Assembly (NCBI GenBank): GCA_007127665.1
Contig: SKYY01000144.1
Span: 1 to 8,909, forward strand
DNA length: 8,909 bases
DNA from: Balneolales bacterium
GTDB lineage: Bacteria > Bacteroidota > Rhodothermia > Balneolales > Natronogracilivirgulaceae
Direction: 5' to 3'
Part shown: piece after piece, positions 6,169 through 8,909 of the stretch
Layout: each line of letters begins with the position of its first letter
How positions within the stretch are numbered: the first letter of the stretch is position 1
Position numbers and translations under genes: made by a program
Notes under the pieces: generated by a model
What the model was told of the DNA's origin: nothing
Databases searched by the model: none
The model's input: the letters and a program-made list of their open reading frames with translations, nothing else

Positions 6169-6194
6169 CTGTACATTAGGGTACAGGGGTAACA
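6169..6194 (+). promoter_or_regulatory. Candidate NikR operator at the nikR promoter
   Basis: CTGTAC (6169-6174), six bases, then GTACAG (6181-6186) form a perfect inverted repeat that begins directly after the -7 element and covers the expected transcription start. It is followed by GGTAACA (6188-6194). NikR binds dyad sites and often autoregulates; known half-sites differ between lineages (GTATGA in enterics, GTGTTAC-like in others), so the exact consensus here is unknown. Position and symmetry make it a good operator for autorepression, and a related sequence precedes the receptor gene. Confidence 0.5.
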
Positions 6195-6217
6195 AAAAAC
6201 TATTAAAACGTAATACT

Positions 6218-6619
6218 ATGTCCATTGTCCGTTTCAGCGTCTCCCTGGAAAAAGAGCTCCTGGAATCCCTGGATCAGTTTGCGTCGGAAAACCATTTTAC
6301 CAACCGCTCACAGGCGCTCCGGCACCTGATCAACAAGCATACGGTCACCCACAAGTGGCAATGCAACAATCTCGTGGCCGGATCCATCACCCTGGTGTTC
6401 AACCACCACAAGCGGGACCTGATGAGGAAGCTTACCGATATCCAGCACGACTATCACGACATGATCCTCTCCTCACAGCATTTCCATCTGGAGAAGGAGC
6501 TTTGCATGGAGATCATTGCCGTGAAGGGCAAGGCCGCATCCCTCACCGAGCTGGCCGACCGCCTCATCGCCGCTAAAGGCATACAGCACGGCAAACTGAC
6601 CATGAGCCGGGCAGACTGA
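6218..6619 (+). CDS. nikR: NikR, nickel-responsive transcriptional regulator
   Basis: A 133-residue protein, the normal NikR length. Residues 1-45 are the ribbon-helix-helix DNA-binding domain: the beta strand 'SIVRFSVSL' and helices around 'LLESLDQFA' and 'NRSQALRHLI', very like E. coli NikR. The rest is the ACT-like metal-binding domain, with 'HHKRDLMRKLTDIQH' (63-77), 'HFH' (88-90), C96 and 'GIQHGKLTM' (121-129). The four high-affinity Ni ligands of E. coli NikR (H76, H87, H89, C95) correspond to H77, H88, H90 and C96 here, all present. With Ni bound, the tetramer represses nickel-uptake genes. The gene starts 93 bp before a TonB receptor gene, its likely target. There is no Shine-Dalgarno ahead of the ATG, which is AT-rich as is usual in this phylum. 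A palindrome lies at its promoter, so autoregulation is likely. Confidence 0.95.
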   Translation: MSIVRFSVSLEKELLESLDQFASENHFTNRSQALRHLINKHTVTHKWQCNNLVAGSITLVFNHHKRDLMRKLTDIQHDYHDMILSSQHFHLEKELCMEIIAVKGKAASLTELADRLIAAKGIQHGKLTMSRAD

Positions 6620-6652
6620 ACCGCGGACTCCAAACACCATCCACCCAAAAAT

Positions 6653-6673
6653 TTTTTACCCCCTGGTAACACG
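6653..6673. promoter_or_regulatory. Candidate NikR site ahead of the receptor gene
   Basis: TTACC (6656-6660), CCCT, GGTAA (6665-6669) is a perfect 5-bp inverted repeat, continuing into CACG so that GTAACAC lies at 6666-6672. On the opposite strand the nikR-upstream site reads GTTACCCCTGTAC, with the same CCCT centre flanked by TTAC and GTA half-sites. The shared core in two places in this NikR neighbourhood supports a common operator. A weak -10-like TATTTATT follows at 6683-6690. The site is short, so chance is not excluded. Confidence 0.4.
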
Positions 6674-6712
6674 ATTCTGAGATATTTATTACTCACCACA
6701 AATTCCATCGCC

Positions 6713-8851
6713 ATGAACCGCAACATGCCCGCCAGATCCAGCTACCGGTTGTCAAAACGGCTGCCGGGAGCCACGTCCCTGATCATTGCGGCCACCCTGC
6801 TTGCCGGGGCCGTCTGGAACCCGCCCGCCTTGGCGCAATGGCAAAGCGATACGCTCTACAGGGTACTGGAGGAAATCGAAGTCACCGCCACAAAGAATGT
6901 CCGCGCCCTTTCGGAGGTGCCCGGACGTGTGGGCGTCATCTCATCGGAGGAGCTCTCCCTCACCCCGGCAGCAACCATGGCCGATGCGATGCGCAACGTT
7001 TCCGGCGTGAACACATCCAGCAGTCTCGGGTTCTACACCATGCGCCCCAGCGTAACCGTGCGCGGCCTCTCGGGGGAGGAGCAGAGCCGCACTTTGGTGC
7101 TGGTCGACGGTGTTCCCATCAACAACACCGACTCCGGCGGGGTCAACTGGAACAGCATCAGCACCGCCAATGTGAAGCAGGTGGAGGTATACAAGGGACC
7201 CGGGTCCTCCCTCTACGGCAGCAATGCCATGGGTGGCGTGATCAACATCATCACCCGTACCCCCGTGGAGCCTTTCTCGGCATCGGCCGGCATCTCCTAT
7301 GGTACCTTCAACACCTGGCGCAGCAACCTGAGCCTGACCGCCCGCACTTCAGACCGGGTGAGCCTGCACCTGCACGGATTCCTGACCGACAGCGACGGGT
7401 ACAACCCCGTTCCCGAATCAGACCGCTCCGAAACCGATGATTTCACCGTCCCTCGGTACATTCAGGATGCGGGACTGCACTCCAAAGTCACCTGGACCCT
7501 GAGCGAACTGGCCGAAGTGACCGCGGTCTACGATTACTTCCAGAATGAACGCGGCGAGGGAACTGTCATCGTGGAGCCGGGCATGTACCGCAAATTCGAC
7601 AAGAACCGGGTGCGCCTGGGCGTCCGCGGCGAACGCAACGCCTTCCGCTACTCCCTCAACAGCTTTTTCCAGCGGGAGGATTATTTCCGTGTGAGCGAGC
7701 GCGGTACCCCCGGACAGAACTACTCGAGGTTTAACGTGGAATCGGACCGCGACGACATGGGCGCGACGCTCGACCTGTTCCACGATGCCGGCGGCACCCA
7801 TGCCTTCACCGGCGGGATCGAGTTCAAGGTCGGCTCGGTTGATGGCGGGGATTTTTACCAGACGTCGGACGACGAAGTCATCAACCGTGGGAAAATGCGT
7901 TTCCTTGCCGGGTACCTGCAGGACGAGATCAGCCTCTTCGACCGGCGACTGCATGTCCTTCTTGGTATGCGGTACGATTATGTGACCTTTTTCGACGGCT
8001 ATTTCCGGGCCACAGAAGGCGTCATGTTCCGCGGTGCGCCACTGGCCGGCTTCAACGATGACAACATCGAAAACAACAGCTGGTCAACCTTCAGCCCTCG
8101 CATCGCGCTGCGCTACAATCCCTCGGACTTCATTAACGGATACGTCTCCTACGCGCGCGGTTTCCGCGCTTCCATCCTGGACGACCTCTCGCGAACCGGC
8201 ATCTTCCGCGGCCGCATCAAAATCGCAAACCCGGAACTGGGCCCGGAAACGCTCGACAATTTCGAGGCGGGATTGGAACTGCGCCCCTTCTGGCGGCTCT
8301 CCATCTCGCCGACCCTGTTCTACTCCCATGGCAACGACTTCCTCTATTTTGTCGCCCGCGAAATGCCCGACGGCTCCGATGTATGGCGGCGCGAGAACGT
8401 CTCCTCGGTCCGCATGGGCGGCGCCGAGCTGGACGCCCGCTATTTCGTCAGCGACGCGCTGACCCTCACGGCCAGCTACACCTATTATCTTTCCGAGATA
8501 CTCTCCTTCCCCGACAACCCTGAGCTGGAAGGCAAGGAACTGACCTATACACCTCGTCACCAGGCAAGGGCTATGCTCCAGTGGCGCAATCCGATAGCTG
8601 ATCTCGGACTCACCGCCCACTACAAGGGATCGCAGTTCAGCAGCGACGACAACAACGCCGGCAATGACGGATCGCCCGAAATCGACGCCTGGACCACCTT
8701 CGACCTGATGGTCTCACGCCGGTTCTTCGACAGCTTCTCCGCTGCCATCCAGGTCATTGACATTCTGGACAATCGCTATCTGGAGACCATTGACGTCATG
8801 TCCCCCGGACGAATGGTACACCTCCGCCTCAGCTATGACTTCACGCGCTGA
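6713..8851 (+). CDS. TonB-dependent outer-membrane receptor, probable nickel/cobalt importer
   Basis: A 712-residue protein of normal TonB-dependent-receptor size. The signal peptide is residues 1-41 (long positive n-region, hydrophobic core about 20-36, PPALA then Q), cleaved at ALA-Q. A TonB box follows, EEIEVTATK (53-61). The plug domain runs about 64-185 with 'RTLVLVDGVPIN' (126-137) and the closing motif 'VEVYKGPGSSLYGSNAMGG' then 'VINIITR' (157-182). The rest (about 188-712) is a 22-strand beta-barrel, with typical late motifs 'NPELGPETLDNFEAG' and the final strand 'GRMVHLRLSYDFTR'. It is overall BtuB/FepA-like. Substrate is inferred only from its neighbour nikR, 93 bp upstream on the same strand: in Helicobacter, NikR controls the TonB-dependent nickel transporter FrpB4. 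Nickel, cobalt or a metal chelate is therefore likely; a siderophore or cobalamin is not excluded. It may be co-transcribed with nikR or use the promoter region at about 6650-6690. No TonB/ExbBD or inner-membrane permease is in the window. Confidence 0.92.
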   Translation: MNRNMPARSSYRLSKRLPGATSLIIAATLLAGAVWNPPALAQWQSDTLYRVLEEIEVTATKNVRALSEVPGRVGVISSEELSLTPAATMADAMRNVSGVNTSSSLGFYTMRPSVTVRGLSGEEQSRTLVLVDGVPINNTDSGGVNWNSISTANVKQVEVYKGPGSSLYGSNAMGGVINIITRTPVEPFSASAGISYGTFNTWRSNLSLTARTSDRVSLHLHGFLTDSDGYNPVPESDRSETDDFTVPRYIQDAGLHSKVTWTLSELAEVTAVYDYFQNERGEGTVIVEPGMYRKFDKNRVRLGVRGERNAFRYSLNSFFQREDYFRVSERGTPGQNYSRFNVESDRDDMGATLDLFHDAGGTHAFTGGIEFKVGSVDGGDFYQTSDDEVINRGKMRFLAGYLQDEISLFDRRLHVLLGMRYDYVTFFDGYFRATEGVMFRGAPLAGFNDDNIENNSWSTFSPRIALRYNPSDFINGYVSYARGFRASILDDLSRTGIFRGRIKIANPELGPETLDNFEAGLELRPFWRLSISPTLFYSHGNDFLYFVAREMPDGSDVWRRENVSSVRMGGAELDARYFVSDALTLTASYTYYLSEILSFPDNPELEGKELTYTPRHQARAMLQWRNPIADLGLTAHYKGSQFSSDDNNAGNDGSPEIDAWTTFDLMVSRRFFDSFSAAIQVIDILDNRYLETIDVMSPGRMVHLRLSYDFTR

Positions 8852-8909
8852 TCATTTGACCCTCCTTAACCGGTCCGTATCATCTGAAATTGGGATTTCC
8901 GTCCTTTCA

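Noticed and set aside
1..8909. CRISPR array, tRNA, rRNA, insertion sequence or integrase
   Set aside because: No regularly spaced repeats with unique spacers, no tRNA-like cloverleaf or rRNA sequence, and no transposase or integrase frame was found. The short repeats seen are too small and too few.

Overview
The window looks like chromosomal DNA from a Bacteroidota-type bacterium, most likely the Balneolota/Rhodothermota side. The main evidence is the C-terminal sorting domain of the large beta-helix protein, which opens with the QNYPNPFNPST motif typical of those lineages and implies a type IX secretion system. Supporting evidence is a TonB-dependent outer-membrane receptor, a lipoprotein with a Bacteroidota-like TPR layout, mostly absent Shine-Dalgarno sequences, and one perfect match to the Bacteroidota -7 promoter element TAnnTTTG ahead of nikR. 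No RNA genes, CRISPR arrays, insertion sequences or integrases were found.

Layout. Positions 1-1470 are visibly AT-richer than the rest. They hold the start of a possible leftward gene cut by the window edge, then a rightward pair of uncharacterised genes overlapping by 4 bases (a DUF6978-like His-rich protein and a DUF1828/DUF1829-like protein). The pair resembles an acquired accessory module of toxin-antitoxin or defence type; this is the least understood part of the window. Converging on it is a leftward TPR lipoprotein gene (1497-2666) whose upstream region carries about 10-bp-phased GAGAC repeats. A 2-kb rightward gene (3030-5090) encodes a secreted parallel beta-helix protein with a beta-rich domain and a T9SS sorting domain. 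A small membrane-anchored DUF302 protein follows (5270-5752) with its own likely promoter and one of the few clear ribosome binding sites. A strong intrinsic terminator lies at 5939-5993.

The right third is a metal-homeostasis unit. It holds nikR (6218-6619), with all four predicted Ni ligands conserved, then a TonB-dependent receptor (6713-8851) 93 bp downstream. A CTGTAC-N6-GTACAG palindrome directly follows the nikR -7 element. A related TTACC/GGTAA inverted repeat sits ahead of the receptor gene. The simplest reading is that NikR represses itself and a high-affinity outer-membrane nickel (or cobalt) importer when metal is sufficient. The remaining genes show no obvious functional link to this unit.
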